DNA of 64,000 nt from Mycobacterium sp. IS-1742 (GCF_001500125.1 NZ_LQIV01000041.1:62001-126000), one strand, 5' to 3'. Shown: positions 17,468 to 30,700, counted from the first letter of the stretch. Notes: generated by a model from the letters alone, not told the origin. Numbers and translations: made by a program.

Positions 17468-20400
17468 TCAGCTCAGGAGCGCTCGGGCACGGACGATCTC
17501 GGGCAGGACGCCGTCCGAGGGCAGGCGCCGCGCGGCGTCCGCCAGGACGTCCCGCGCCGCCGCGCCGCGCAGGTCGAAGTCGTCGAGCGCCGCGCGCAAC
17601 TCGAGCAGCGGGGCGTCCTGTGTGCGGGCCCGCGTCCTCGCCGATGCCAGGTCCGCGGTGCGGGCCTCCAGCTCGCGGTGTGTGCGGGCCCGCGCTCGGA
17701 GCAGTTCGGCGTCGTGGAAGTGCATCCCGGTGTCCGCGGCGATCTGCAGCGCCGTTCCGATCCGCTGCCGTGCTTCGTCGCGGCGGTCTGCCGCCGTCAA
17801 CAGTTTCGCCAGCACACAGTCGTAGTGGGTCTGATAGATGTACAGCCCCACTGCCCGCCAGAAATCGATGAACTCCGTCATGGCGGTGATCAGCGCCTCG
17901 AGCGTCGTGTGATCCGGGTCGGGGGTGGACAGGGCCATCTCGGCGTCGACCATGCACTGTTCGGTCGCCCCGAACAGCTGCCAGAAGTCGAACCCGTGAT
18001 GTTCGGCCCTCTCGATCATCTCGGCGACGAGTGCGCGCGCCCGGTCGAACTGACCGGCGTCCACGCGCATCCAGATCTCCATGTCGATCGCGTTGACGAT
18101 GTTGTACGGCCCGAGCGGGACCCCCAGTTCGAGCGCGCGGTCCCGCGCGGCGGCGGTTGCGGCCTCCGCGCCGGCCAGGTCGCCGTGCCAGAGCCGGTCC
18201 ATCGCCAGATGTTCGTGTGCCATCGACACCGGATCGTGGGGGACGAACCAGAGCTCGCTCATCCGGCTGCGGTCCTCGACCGCGACGCTCACCAGGGCCT
18301 TGCCGAAGTACTCGCGGGCATCGGCCATCTCACCGCGCACGAACGCGATGGTGCCGAGGGCGCCGTTGATGGCGGGCTGGAGCCAGGCCCGACCCGTGTC
18401 GGGAGTGGACTCGGCGAGCGCCAGGATCTGCGCCGCGCGGTCGAGGTCGGCGCGTGACATGTAGTAACTGCTCACCGACACCAACGTGGACCACACGTCG
18501 TCGTTGCGCAGATCGGTTCCGGCCAGCGCGAGGCAACGCTCGAAATCGTCGGCCACCGAGACGCTCTGGTAACCCTCCATGGCGGCCGCCAGGAATCCGC
18601 GTTCGAGCCGTGGTCTGATCTCGAGTCGGTCGCGGGCCGCGCCGGGGGGACTCTTCTCGAGCTCCGACAGCGCGTGGGTGAGGTAGGTGCGCGCCTCGGT
18701 CAGCGCGCCGCGAAGGCGTGCGGCGGCGGACGCCTCGCGATACGCCGCGGCCGCGTCGACGTACCGGCCGGCGTTCTCGTAGTGCGTGGCGACCAGCCGC
18801 CAGTCGGGGTCGCCCGTCGCGCCGCCCATCAACGCGTCGGCGGCTCTGCCGTGCAGATCCCGTCGCACGCTGGGCGGTGCGAGCTCGGCGGCGACCTCGC
18901 GGAGCAACTCGTGCCGGAAACGCCACCCGCCTGCGCCCTGGGGTTCGAGGACCTGGGCGTCCTCGAGTTCGTCGATCACGTCGTCGACGTCGTCCTCCGC
19001 GAGGCCGGACACCGCGATCAACAGCCCGCGGTCGACCTGGCGCCCGATGACGGCGGCGGCCTCGACGACGGGCACGACGTTGGGCCGGGTCAGCAGGCGA
19101 GCGAACAACGGCTCGTAGAGCGGGTCCGGCACGGTCGGTCGGTTCTCCTCGGGACCGGTCTGGCCCAGCCCGCTGACCACCTGCTCGATGTAGAACGGGA
19201 TTCCATCGCAGCGCTCGCGAACGGCTGTGCGCTCCTCGGCGGTGACGGTCGGGTCCAGCGCGAGGATCAGCGCGTCCACCTGATCGTCGGTGAGCGGCAC
19301 CAGGTCGAAGACCTTGGCGGGCCAGTCGTCGGGGAGCCACCCGCCGTGCCGGCCGGTGATCACGACGAGCCGGCGGCCGCCTGCGGTACGCAGCACCTCG
19401 CCGATCAGCTCGAGTGTCGACGGGTCGAGCCAGTGGCCGTCCTCGACGACCACCAGAGCCGGCGCGTCGCCGATGCCGGCCGACAGATACCGCAGGACCC
19501 CGGCGGCGATCTCCTCCTGCAGCTTGCGGCCGTCGAACGGCGACGCCTCGTAACCGTGCTCGGGCGAGACGCCCAGGACAGGCGCCAGCAGCGCGACGAA
19601 CATGTCCGGGTCCAGGCCCCGCCGCGCGAGCTCGGCGCGGAGGAGCTCGAGCCGCCGCCTCGGTTCGGTCAATCTCGTGATGCCGCAACGGCGTTCGAGG
19701 AGCGTCCGCACCGGCTGCAGTCCCACGTCCGCGTGGAACGGCGACCCGGCCAGTTCGAGGACCGTGCCACCGTCGGCTTCCACCAGTTCCACGATCCCGG
19801 TCACCAGGCGGCTCTTGCCGATCCCGGCCTCCCCGCGGATCACCACGCCGGGTGTGGTCAGCGTCCCGGCCTGGGCCCGCACCCAACCCCTGCGCAGGCG
19901 CGACATCTCACGCTCGCGGCCCACGAGCGGTCCGGTCGGCCCGCGCGACGACTCAGCGCGTTCGCTGACCACCCGCGAATGGCTGATGAGGCCTTTGACG
20001 CCCTTCACCGGCGCGGGGGGCAGCGGTTCCAGTTCGAAGGATTCCTTCACGAGCGGTTCCACCGAATCGGACACCACGACGCTGCCGGGCGGCGCCAGGC
20101 CCGAAACCCTCGCGGCCATGTTGGCCGCCAGCCCGAACACGTCGTCCTGGGCGGTGTCGAGGTACACCAGCCCGCGGTGCACGCCCACCCGCACGTTGAT
20201 GCGTAGGCCGAACCTGCGCTGCGCCTGATCACTCAGGCGCGCGACGTCGCGGGTGACCTCCAGGCCGGCCTGCACCGCGCGCCGGACGTCGTTCTCGTGC
20301 GCGACGGGATAGCCGAAGACGATCAGCAGGCCGTCGCCCTTGGTGGAACCGATGTGCCCCTCGTACTTGGCGATGATGCGCAGCACCTGGTCCCGGTACC

Positions 20401-21628
20401 GGCCGACGAGCAGTCGGTAGGTCTCGGGCTCGACCTCGGTCGACAGCACCGTGGAGTCGACGAGGTCGGCGAACATGATGGTCAACCGACGGATCTCCCC
20501 GGGTTCGCCGGGGGCGGCGAGCAGGTCTTCGGCGTCCGCGTCCGCCCGCCCGGCCTCGGGGGCGGGCGGCGGCGCGTCGGCGGGGTCCCCGCCGCGGTGG
20601 ATGGCCGAGACCGTGTGGTCGAGCAACGCGTCGATCGACGATCCCGTGCGCGGCCTCTCACCGGTGTCCGGGAGCGTGGGAAACCCAAGGGGCGCCGGAC
20701 GTTCCGCTCCGCAGTCCACGGAGGGAGCCTGGTCTGTGCGCATCTGGTCGGCACGGTGGCGGCCTTCACGCGTGGACGAGGCGAGCGTGGTGGTGACGGC
20801 CGCCCGGGCGGCGTGTGCCAGCTCCCTGGCCGTCTGGAAGCGCTCGTCGGCGTCCTTGGCCATGCCTCTGGAGATGACGGCGTCGAATTTCTCGGGCACG
20901 CCGGCCACGACCGTCGACGGCCTGGGCGGTGGTGTCATGAGGTGACCGGCGATCTGCTGTTCGAGGCTGTCGCCGTGGAACGGGCGCGATCCGGTCAGAC
21001 ATTCGTAGAGCACGCACGCCAGGGCGTAGGTGTCCGACCGCGCGTCGCCCCGCCCGTCGCGGAACCGCTCCGGTGCCATGTAGCAGAAGGAGCCGACCGC
21101 CCTGTCGACCGACCTGAGGCCGGTGTCGTCGATCGGCCGGGCGATGCCGAAGTCGATGAGGTAGGCGAAGTCGAACCTCGCCACCAGGATGTTGGACGGT
21201 TTCACATCGCGGTGGACCAGCCCGCTTTGATGGGCGGCGTCCAGGGCGGCCGCGACCTGGTCGACGATCATGACCGCGCGAGCCGGGTCCAGCGGCCCGT
21301 CACGCAGGAGTCGGCGGAGATCGCGGCCCTCGATCAACCGCATGTCCACGTACAGGCGGCCGTCGATCTCGCCGAACCCGTGGATCGGCACGACATGCGG
21401 ATCGCTGAGCCGGGCCGCCGCGTGCGCCTCCCGCAGGAACCGCGCCCGGTATTCGGTGTCGGTTCCGAGGTGGGCCGGCAGCACCTTGACCGCCACCGTG
21501 CGGTTGGTCGAGGTGTCGTGAGCCCGCCAGACCTCGCCCATCCCGCCCCGGCCCATGAGTTCGACCAGCAGGTAGCGGCCGAAAGGTATGCCGTCCACTG
21601 TCCGCCCCCAGGAACCGTCAGCGATCAC
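17468..21628 (-). CDS. Ser/Thr protein kinase - class III adenylate cyclase - STAND ATPase fusion
   Basis: A 1386-residue, apparently soluble signalling protein. Residues 17-275 are a Hanks-type kinase: glycine loop GRGGMGEVW (26-34), Lys48, HRDVKPSN with Asp141, DFG 159-161, APE 185-187. A proline/acidic linker runs to ~375. Residues 378-555 are a class III cyclase with all expected residues: FADLVDST (metal Asp388), TKGDG (Lys430, Asp432), Asp496 in DVFG, Asn503 and Arg507 in ANMAARVS, so adenylate cyclase activity is predicted. From ~565 an AAA/STAND ATPase begins (Walker A GEAGIGKSR 599-607; VVVEDGHW Walker B), followed by ~600 residues of TPR-like helices. No membrane helix and no LuxR HTH. 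It resembles PknK (kinase-ATPase-TPR) with a cyclase inserted. GTG start. Confidence 0.9.
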   Translation of the reverse strand: MIADGSWGRTVDGIPFGRYLLVELMGRGGMGEVWRAHDTSTNRTVAVKVLPAHLGTDTEYRARFLREAHAAARLSDPHVVPIHGFGEIDGRLYVDMRLIEGRDLRRLLRDGPLDPARAVMIVDQVAAALDAAHQSGLVHRDVKPSNILVARFDFAYLIDFGIARPIDDTGLRSVDRAVGSFCYMAPERFRDGRGDARSDTYALACVLYECLTGSRPFHGDSLEQQIAGHLMTPPPRPSTVVAGVPEKFDAVISRGMAKDADERFQTARELAHAARAAVTTTLASSTREGRHRADQMRTDQAPSVDCGAERPAPLGFPTLPDTGERPRTGSSIDALLDHTVSAIHRGGDPADAPPPAPEAGRADADAEDLLAAPGEPGEIRRLTIMFADLVDSTVLSTEVEPETYRLLVGRYRDQVLRIIAKYEGHIGSTKGDGLLIVFGYPVAHENDVRRAVQAGLEVTRDVARLSDQAQRRFGLRINVRVGVHRGLVYLDTAQDDVFGLAANMAARVSGLAPPGSVVVSDSVEPLVKESFELEPLPPAPVKGVKGLISHSRVVSERAESSRGPTGPLVGREREMSRLRRGWVRAQAGTLTTPGVVIRGEAGIGKSRLVTGIVELVEADGGTVLELAGSPFHADVGLQPVRTLLERRCGITRLTEPRRRLELLRAELARRGLDPDMFVALLAPVLGVSPEHGYEASPFDGRKLQEEIAAGVLRYLSAGIGDAPALVVVEDGHWLDPSTLELIGEVLRTAGGRRLVVITGRHGGWLPDDWPAKVFDLVPLTDDQVDALILALDPTVTAEERTAVRERCDGIPFYIEQVVSGLGQTGPEENRPTVPDPLYEPLFARLLTRPNVVPVVEAAAVIGRQVDRGLLIAVSGLAEDDVDDVIDELEDAQVLEPQGAGGWRFRHELLREVAAELAPPSVRRDLHGRAADALMGGATGDPDWRLVATHYENAGRYVDAAAAYREASAAARLRGALTEARTYLTHALSELEKSPPGAARDRLEIRPRLERGFLAAAMEGYQSVSVADDFERCLALAGTDLRNDDVWSTLVSVSSYYMSRADLDRAAQILALAESTPDTGRAWLQPAINGALGTIAFVRGEMADAREYFGKALVSVAVEDRSRMSELWFVPHDPVSMAHEHLAMDRLWHGDLAGAEAATAAARDRALELGVPLGPYNIVNAIDMEIWMRVDAGQFDRARALVAEMIERAEHHGFDFWQLFGATEQCMVDAEMALSTPDPDHTTLEALITAMTEFIDFWRAVGLYIYQTHYDCVLAKLLTAADRRDEARQRIGTALQIAADTGMHFHDAELLRARARTHRELEARTADLASARTRARTQDAPLLELRAALDDFDLRGAAARDVLADAARRLPSDGVLPEIVRARALLS

Positions 21629-21748
21629 GCGGTCGATTCACCCTAAGGCCGCGCAGATGCCGATGCGGCTACTTCACGACGCCGACCTCGGATCCCTTTG
21701 ACGACGCAATTGCCGACCGGAGCCGACGCTGCCGCGGAGTTCTGGCAA

Positions 21749-24700
21749 CTAACCGCCTTCCGTCACCGGCTCGGCGGCCGGCTCCGCGGGCGGTTCGGCC
21801 GTCTCGGCATCGGGCAGCTGCCCGACCAGATATTCGGCGAGCCCCCCGATGGTCGGATAGTCGAACACCGCGGTCGCGTTGATGGTGAACGCGCCGCCGA
21901 ACTGACTGTGCAACCGGTTGCGGAGTTCGATCGCCATCAACGAGTCGGTACCGAGATCCAGGAACCGGCTCGTCGCGGCAGGCGGGGACGCGAGCCGGAG
22001 GAAGTTCTGCACCTCGCGCTGGAGGAATTCGGTGACGAACCCGGCACGCTGCGGCACCGGGATCTCCTGCAACTGCCGAAGCAGTTCGCTGTCGCCGGTC
22101 ACCTCCCCTTCGGGGCGGGGCAGCACCTGATCGAGGATCGGTGGCCGGGACGCGCCCAGCACCTTGGCCGCCCGCTGCCAGTTGGCCTTGATCACGGTGG
22201 CCTGGCCGGTGCCGTTGGCGACGACCTCGGCCAGCGCGCTCAGCGCCGCCGACGGCTCCAGCGGAATGAGGCCCTGCGCACCGATGTTCGCGGTCGCGGC
22301 CTCCGACGAGGCCATCCCGCCCTGCGCCCACGGCCCGAAGTTGACGCCGGTGGCCGGCAGGCCGTGCGCCCTCCGCTGCGCGACGAGGCCGTCGAGCAGC
22401 GCGTTGGCCGTCGAGTAGTTGGCCTGACCGGGGGATCCGAACAGGCTCGACACCGACGAGGACACGATGAAGAAGTCCAGGTCGTCGTCCCTGGTGAGGC
22501 GGTCCAGATGGATCGCGCCGAACGCCTTGGGCGCCAACGTGGTTCGGAACCGTTCCACGCTCTGCTGGGACAGCAGAGCATCGTCGAGGACGCCGGCCAG
22601 ATGTGCCACGCCCGCCAGTGGCGGCAGCTCCGCGCGGATGCGTTCCAGCAGCTCCTCGACCTGTGACTCGTGGCCGACGTCGGCGGCGAAGGTGTGGATG
22701 CGGCACCGGTGGCGCTCGGTGATCTCGTCGATCGCCCGCTGCGCGTCCGCATCGGGTTCCCGACGGCTGGTCAGCACGATGTCACCCGCACCGAGCTGGG
22801 CCAGGTACGACGCGGTGTGCAGCCCGATCGCACCCAGCCCGCCGGTGATCAGGTAGCTGCGGTCGGCGCGCGGCTGCAGCGGGTGCGGCATCTGCAGCAC
22901 GATCTTGCCGATGTGGCGCGCCTGCTGCATGCGGCGGAACGCCGCCCTGGCCTCGGTCAGCGGATAGATCTCCGCCGGCAGCGGCGCCCATTCGCCCTTG
23001 CCCAGCCCGTCGGACACCTCACCCAGCAGCCCCCGGATGCGCTCCGGCTCCTGAAGGGTCACCGTGTCCAGCGCCACGATCTCGTAGGAGATGTCGGGAC
23101 GAGCCGCGGACATCTGCTCATGCGTCCAGATGTCGCGTTTGGCGATCTCGGCGAAGCGGCCGTTCTGCGCGGTGGCGCGCACGGTCGCCTCGACGAACCC
23201 CTCGTTGGTCAGGCTGTTGAGCACCACGTCGACGCCTGCGCCGTCGGTGTCCGCCAGGATCTGGTCGGCGAAATCCGTAGTGCGCGAGTCGTAGACGTAC
23301 TCCACACCCATCTTGCGCAGCGTCGCGCGCTTGTAGGTGCTGGCGGTCGCGAACACCACGGCGCCGTGTTGCTGGGCCAGCTGGATCGCGGCCAGACCGA
23401 CGCCGCCGCTGGCGGCGTGGATCAGCACCCGGTCGCCGGGCTCGAGCTGTGCCCAGTCGAAGGCCAGGCGCGCCGTCAGCGCCGCAGCGGGGATCGTCGC
23501 CGCCTCGACCGCACCGACGCCGTCGGGGATCGGTGCGAGCAACTGGGCCGGCACGTTGAACCGGCTCGAGAACGCGCCCTGCATGAAGCCGTAGACGCGC
23601 TGTCCCACGTGGAGCTTGATCCCGTCCCGTCGCTCCGCTCGCCCCGAACCGACACCGTCGCCCAACTGCGTGACGACGCCGGCGAAGTCACCCCCGATCG
23701 GCCCCGGGTCCCCGGGGTAGAGTCCGAGCACGTTGAGCACGTCGCGGAAGTTGAGGCCCGCGGCCTCCACCCGCACCTGCACGTAGCCCTCGGCCGGCGG
23801 CGGCACGTCCGTCTCGGTGAGCCGCAGGTTGTCGATCGCGCCGCGTTCCGTCGGAGCCAGGACGTAGTCGGACGACCGCGGCACCGTGAGGTGGCCGCTG
23901 CGCGCCCAGTGCAACAACCTCGACGCCAGCAACTTGCCCTGGCGCAGTGCGAGTTCGGGCTCGTCGACCGGTGCGGCCAGCAGGGCGGCCATGGCGTCCA
24001 CCGCCTCCGGCGATCCGTCGCAGTCGACGAGTCGGCAGCGCAGCGCCGGTTCCTCGTTGATCGTGGTGCGCCCGAAACCCCACAGCGCGGCCTGCACCGG
24101 ATCGACGGGTTCGCCGGATTCGGCGGCCACGGCCCGTTCGGTGACGATCCAGAGGCCGTTCGGCAGCTTCACGCCGCCCTGCACGGTGTGCACCGCGCTG
24201 AGCAGGTTGGCGATCTCGGTCTCGATCCGCTCGGCGGCATCGGCACTCGACTCGTCCGGCCTCGGTCCGGCGCTGCGCCACACGACGCCGGAGAACGCCA
24301 TGCCGCGCTCGTGCGCGTCCGTCAGGAGCCGGCCGAGCAGCTCCGGGTCGGTGGTCCGGTCGAACGGGATGCACCCCGGCACCGCGGCGGCCAGTTCGTC
24401 GAACCCCGCGATCAGCCAGGTGCCGTTCGGAGCCGCGGATTCCACTGCGGGCACGGGCACTTCGTGCCAGCCCAGGGTGTAGAGCAGCCGGGTGGCGTCG
24501 CCGCCGAGGCCGCGCAGCAGCGCCTCGCGAGGTGCGCGTTTGACCGTGAACTCGCGGATACCTCCGAGCGGGCGGCCGTCGCGGCTGACGAAATCGAGGT
24601 CGAAGACCTGCGTTTCGCTGTCGAGCGCACTCTGGTGCCACCGCGCCCGGCAGTAGAACCGCCGGGGCATCTTCTCCCGCAACATCACCTGGCCGTAGCG

Positions 24701-27700
24701 CAGCGGCAGGAACAGATCGCTCACGCCCTGCTCGGCGGCCAGAAGTGCCGGGAACGCCGGGAACGCGACGCCGGTGCACAGATCCATCAGCACCGGGTGG
24801 ATCGGCTCGCTGCCGAGTTGTTCGGCGAGCTCGTCACCGACGAGGACGTCGCCGATCGCCTCACCGTCGCCGAGCCACAGCGACTTCAGCGATCCCGACC
24901 AGGTCGGGCCCCATGCCAGTTCCATGTCGGCGAACGTCTCGAACAGTTCCTGCGGGCGCATGCGGTTGCACCGCTCGATCGCCTCGTCGACCGGATCGTC
25001 CTGCGCTTCCGGCTCCTCGTCGACACCCCGGGCGACGGTGCCTTCGGCGTTGAGCGACCACTCGGCGTCCGGCACGCCGTACGGGCGGCTGTGCACCTGG
25101 AATCGCTGCTGACCGTCCTCGAGCATGCGCAGCGTCAATTGCGCTTCGCGCGAGGCCTTTTCGGGCAGGATGATCGGCTCGTAGAAGAACACGTCCTTCA
25201 CCCGTGCCGGGGTGCCGACGGCGGCCAGCGCCATCGGGGCGTACGTGGCGCCGGGGACGACGACGGTGCCGTAGATGACGTGGTCGGACAGCCATGGGTG
25301 CGACTTGACGGAGACCCTGCTCGTGTAGACGGTGTCGCCGGACGCGAGTTCCTTGGCGCTGCCCAGGATTCCCGACGCAGCGGGGCCGTCCACCGTGATG
25401 CCCGAGGTCTTGGGCCAGAACCGGCGACGCTGGAAGGGGTAGGTGGGCAGTTCAAGCTTCCGATGCGGTCGACGTTGCAGCGCGGCGAAGTCGGGACGGT
25501 GGCCGCCGACGTAGGCCGCGGCCAGCGCATCGGCGATCTGGCGTCGGTCGGCGACGCCTTTGCGCAGCGAGGCGATCGCCCGCGGGGCGGCCAGGTGCTC
25601 CGGCCAGATCTGCACCGCGGCCCCGGTCAGCACCGGCTGGGGACCGATCTCCATCAGCACCGAGCAGCCGAGCGCGGCGACGGTGCGCACACTCTCGGCG
25701 AACTGCACCGGCTGCCGGGAATGCCGCCGCCAGTACTGCGCGTCGAGCGGGGTCTGCGCGGTGAGCACCGCGCCGGTGCGGTTGCACACCAGCGGCAGGG
25801 TCGGGGCGGCGAACTCGAACTGGGCCGCGTACGACTCGAACTCGTCGAGCACCGGATCCAGCAGCTCCGAGTGGAAGGCGTGGCTGGTGTCCAGCCAGGT
25901 GCAGCGGATGCCCTCGTCGGAGAACCTGGCGACGACCTGCTCGAGATCCTCACCCGGGCCCGACAGCACGGTGTTGGGTCCGTTGTAGGCGCCGACCGAC
26001 ACCCGCGCGAACTCTCCGGCGACCTGCTCGACGTGTTTGGCGTCGGCGAAGATCGCCACCATCCGCCCACCTTCGGGCAGGCTGCCGAACATCCGGCCGC
26101 GTTCGGCCATCAGCCGTGCGCCGTCCTCGAGGCTGAAGACGCCGGCCACGCAGGCCGCGGCGTACTGGCCGACGCTGTGGCCGAGCACCACGTCGGGCAC
26201 GATGCCCCACGACTGCCACAGCCGGGCCAGGCCCATCTCGACGGCGAACAGCGCCGGCTGTGCATACGACGTGTGCCGCAACCGTTCTCCGGTCTCACGG
26301 TCGACGGCGAACAGCACCTCCAGCAGCGGTGTGGGGAGGATGTCGGCGACCGCGTCCGCGCACCGGCGCACGGTGTCGGCGAACACCGGTTCGGCGTCGA
26401 ACAACTCGCGTGCCATCCCGGGGTACTGGCTGCCCTGTCCGGTGAACAACCACGCCGTGGTGGGCCGGTGGGCGTGTTCTCCGCGTACGACACCTGGGCG
26501 CGTGCGGTTGTCGGCCACATCGGCGAGACCCTGCCGGGCGCTGTCGACGGAATCCACGACCATCGCGGCGCGATGCTCGAAGTGCGAACGGCCGGACCCC
26601 GCGGTGAGGCACACGCCGGCGAGATCGGCATCCGGGTGCGCGCTCAACCAGGACTCGTACCGCCGGGCCAGCTGCACCAGGGCTTCCGGCGACCGCGCGG
26701 ACAGCGGCAGCACGTGGACCTGCTGATCGTCGGCGCCAGGCTCCTCGTCCACGGTGACCGGTGCAGGCGGCGCCTCTTCGATCAAGACGTGCGCGTTGGT
26801 TCCGGTGAACCCGAAGGAGCTCACACCGGCGCGCCGTGGCCTGCCGTTGGCCTGCCACGGAACGGCCTCGTCCACCACCCGCACAGGCAGCGAATCCCAC
26901 GGGATGTGCGGCGACGGGTTGTCGAAGTGCAGGCTGCGCGGCAGCAGCCCGTGCTGCAGGGACAGCACGACCTTGATCAGACCGGCTGCGCCGGAGGCGG
27001 ATTCGAGGTGGCCGATATTGCTCTTGACCGACCCCATGAGCAACGGCCGGTCGGCGTCGCGGGATGCGCCGTAGGCGGCGGCGGCCGCCTGCACCTCGAT
27101 CGGATCGCCCAGCGGGGTGCCCGTTCCGTGCGCCTCGAGGTAGTCGACATCTGCGCCCGTGAGCCCCGCGCGCGCCAGCGCCGTCCCGATGAGCCGTTGC
27201 TGCGCACCGCCGTTGGGCACCGTCAGACCGCTGGACGCACCGTCCTGGTTCACCGCGCTCCCCGGTATGACGGCACAGACCCGGTCGCCGTCGCGCACCG
27301 CATCGCTCAGTCTCTTGAGCACCAGGACGCCGCAGCCTTCGCTGCGCACGTAGCCGTCGGCGGAGGAGTCGAAGGTCTTGCACCGGCCGACGGGGGACAG
27401 CATCCTCGCGCGCGAGGCGGCGACCACGGTCACCGGGCTCAACAGGACGTTCACGCCGCCGGCCAGGGCCAGATCGCAGTCCCCGGAATGCAGGGCCTGT
27501 ACGGCCTGGTGGACGGCCACCAACGCCGAACTGCACGCGGTGTCGACCGCGACCGCCGGGCCCTCCAGCCCCAGCGCGAACGCGACCCGGCCGGAGATCG
27601 CGTTGAGCGCATTGCCGGTGATGAAGTGGGGTTCGATCTTGTCGATCGACTCCGACGACAGCAGGTGGGCGTACTCGTTGGCGGCCACGCCCACGAACAC

Positions 27701-30700
27701 CCCGGTTCGGCTGCCGCGCAGATCCGCCGGTGAGTATCCGGCCCTCTCGAGCCCCTCCCAGACCGTTTCGAGCATGAGCCGCTGCTGCGGTTCGATCCAG
27801 ACGGCCTCACGCGGGGAGATGCCGAAGAACTCCGGGTCGAATCCGTCGATCCCGTCGAGGAATCCGCCGAACCGCGTGTATGTCTTGCCCGCGGCGTCGG
27901 GATCCGGGTCGTAGAACTCGTCGATGTCGAACCGGTCCTCGGGGACCTCGCGGATCGCGTCGACGCCGCCGGCGAGCACCTCCCAGAAGGCCTCCGGGTC
28001 GGGCGCGCCGGGGAACCGGCAGGACACCGCGACGATCGCGATCGGGTCGTCGGTGCGGGTGTCGGACAACGACGCCGGCACGGGCCGCGATTCGGCGGTC
28101 GCCTGTTCGGCCAGCCCGAGCACGTCTCCGAGCAGATAGTCGGCGGCGTCCGACAGCCGGGGATGGTCCATCACCAGGGTGACCGGGATCTCGTGTCCGA
28201 CACCCTGTTCGAGGCGCCGCCGGAGTTCGACGGCCATCAGCGAATCCATGCCGAGGTCGAAGAACCCGGCGTCCTCGCGGATCTCGCTGGGATCGACGCG
28301 TGTCACCTCGGCGACCGCGTCACGCAGGTAGTCGGTGAGCAGCCGCTTGCGCTGCTGCACCGGGGCACCCGCGAGCCGCTCGACGAGGGCGGTCTTCCCG
28401 GACTGCGTCACCGCAGGAGCGGCGTCCGGCGCGAGAGGCACCTCTCGCTCCAGTTCGGTCAGGAACGCGCGCCTGCCCGCCTGCTGATACAGCGGAAGGA
28501 AACGGGCCCAGTCGATCCGCGCGATCACGCCCTGTGCCGAGGGGGCCGAGACGACGTCGGCCAGGCCGGCGAGTGCGTCGGCGGGAGCGAGGGTCCGGAC
28601 TCCGCGCTGCTCGAGGCGGGCGCGCGACTCGGCGTCGGCCATGCCCGCCGACCACGGTCCGAAGTTGACGCTGGTCGCGGCGATGCCCTGCTCGTGCAGC
28701 CGCCAGGCCAGTCCGTCGAGGAAGGCGTTCGCCGCCCCGTAGGCCGTCTGACCGAATCCGCCCCAGACCGAGGCGATCGACGAGGTGCTGACGAAGAAGT
28801 CGAGCCGCAGGTCGGCCGCGGCCTCACTCAGATGCCAGGCACCCCAGACCTTTCCGGCGAACACGCGGTCGACCTCGGCGTCATCCAGTTCGCTCAGCGG
28901 GGTGGTGCCGATCTCGCCGGCCGCATGGACGATGCCTGCCAGCGGCGGAAGGTCGGCCCGCACGCCTGCCAGCAGGCGGGCGACGTCGTGCGCATCGGCG
29001 ACGTCGGCGGCGACGACGCGGATCGTGCAGCCGTACTGCTCGCCCAGCGCGTCGATGCGCTGTCGTGTGGCGTCGCTCGGCGCGCGCCTGCTGGTCAGCA
29101 CCAGGTTCCCGGCACCGTGCGCGGCCAGGTGACCGGCGATCTCCAAGCCGATCGCTCCTAGCCCGCCGGTCACCAGATACGTGGCGTCAGTACGCAGTTG
29201 CAGTGGTGTTCCGCCGGGTTGCCCGGTGCGCCGGGCCAGTCGCGGCACGTGGACGGCGCCGTCGCGCAGCGCGAGCTGGTCCTCTCTGACCTCGGCGGCC
29301 GGCGTCGTCAGCCGGTCGAGCAACCGAGCCCATTCGTCGGCACCGCCGTCCGACAGGTCGGCCAGTCCGCCCCACAGGTGCGGAAGTTCCAGCGCCGCGG
29401 CCCGGCCGAATCCCCACAGTGCGCTCTGGTCGGGTGCGACGGTGTCCGCGGCGGTGACGGCCTGTGCGCCCCGGGTCACCAACCAGACCGGGACACGCAG
29501 TCCGGCGCCGGCCGCGGCCCGGAACAGCCGCCGGGTCCCGCCGAGGATCCGGTGCTGCATGCGCAGCAGGGAGCGCATCGACGGTGCGGCCGCGGACTCC
29601 AGTGCCGCGACGTGCAGGACCCGCAGCGCCGACTGATCTCCGGCCGCGGCCCGCAACGCCTCGACCAGGTGAGCCTCGTCGGCGTCGGTCGCAGGCAACC
29701 CGACCAGCTGGTGCCGGTCGCCGCGTGCGGTCAGCGCGTCGGTCAGGGGGCCGACGGCGTCGGTGTCGTCGCCGACGACGATCCACACGGACGGCCCGCC
29801 GGTCCCCGCGCGAGGCGCTGCGGTGAGTTCCTCCCAGCGGATTTCGTAGCGGTCGTCGGTGATCGACTGGTTTGTCCGTTGCCGATTATGTTGTGCTGCA
29901 AGCTTGGTCAGGATGTCGACGATCTGCTGATCACCGTCGTCGCCGCCCAGCAGGGCCGCGAGTTCGGAGATCCGGCCGTCCTCGAGGAGGCCGACGGTCT
30001 CGGTGCGCGCGGCCTGGTGCTCGCGCACGGCGGGCCGTTCGGGACGGTCGGCGTGGTTGTCGCGGAACCAGTACTGGCGGTGCTCGAACGGATAGGTGGG
30101 CAGGTCCAGTGTGCGCGCGTCCGATCCGCGGACCGCGGCGAAGTCGGGCAGGTGGCCGAGGACATAGGCGTCGGCGAGGGCTTCGGTGATCTGCCGGTGG
30201 TCGGCGGTGTTCGGCCGCATCGACGCGATGGCCCGCGGTGCGGTGGCCGGGTCGGGCCATGCCGCGAGGGCGGCGGCGGTGAGGACCGGTCGCGGACCGA
30301 TCTCGAGCAGCACCTTGCAGTTCAGCTCGGCGAGTGTGCGCACGCTCTTGGCGAACTCCACCGGCTGGCGCGCGTGCCTGCGCCAATAGGCTCCGTCGAG
30401 GCGCACGCTCCTGCCGAGCGCGGTACCGGTGCGGTTGTCGATCAGGATCCTTTGCGGCGCAGCGTAGTCGAACTGCTGGGCGAATGCCTCGAACTCGTCG
30501 AGGATCGGGTCGAGCAGCGCCGAGTGGAAGGCGTGGCTGGTGTCCAGCCAGTCACAGCGCACACCGTCGGCCGCCAGGGTGGCCACCGCCTTCTCCAGAT
30601 CCGCCGCAGGACCGGACAGTACGGTGTTGGCGCCGTTGTAGGCGGCGACCGACAGGCTCGGGAACTCATCGGTCAGGTTCTCGACCCGGTCGGCGGCCGC

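Noticed and set aside
22670..27733. Very long plus-strand open frame (1687 codons) opposite the polyketide synthase
   Set aside because: Its translation is Arg/Gly/His/Gln-rich with no domain and lies wholly antisense to clear KS, AT, DH, ER and KR motifs; such frames are usual in GC-rich DNA.
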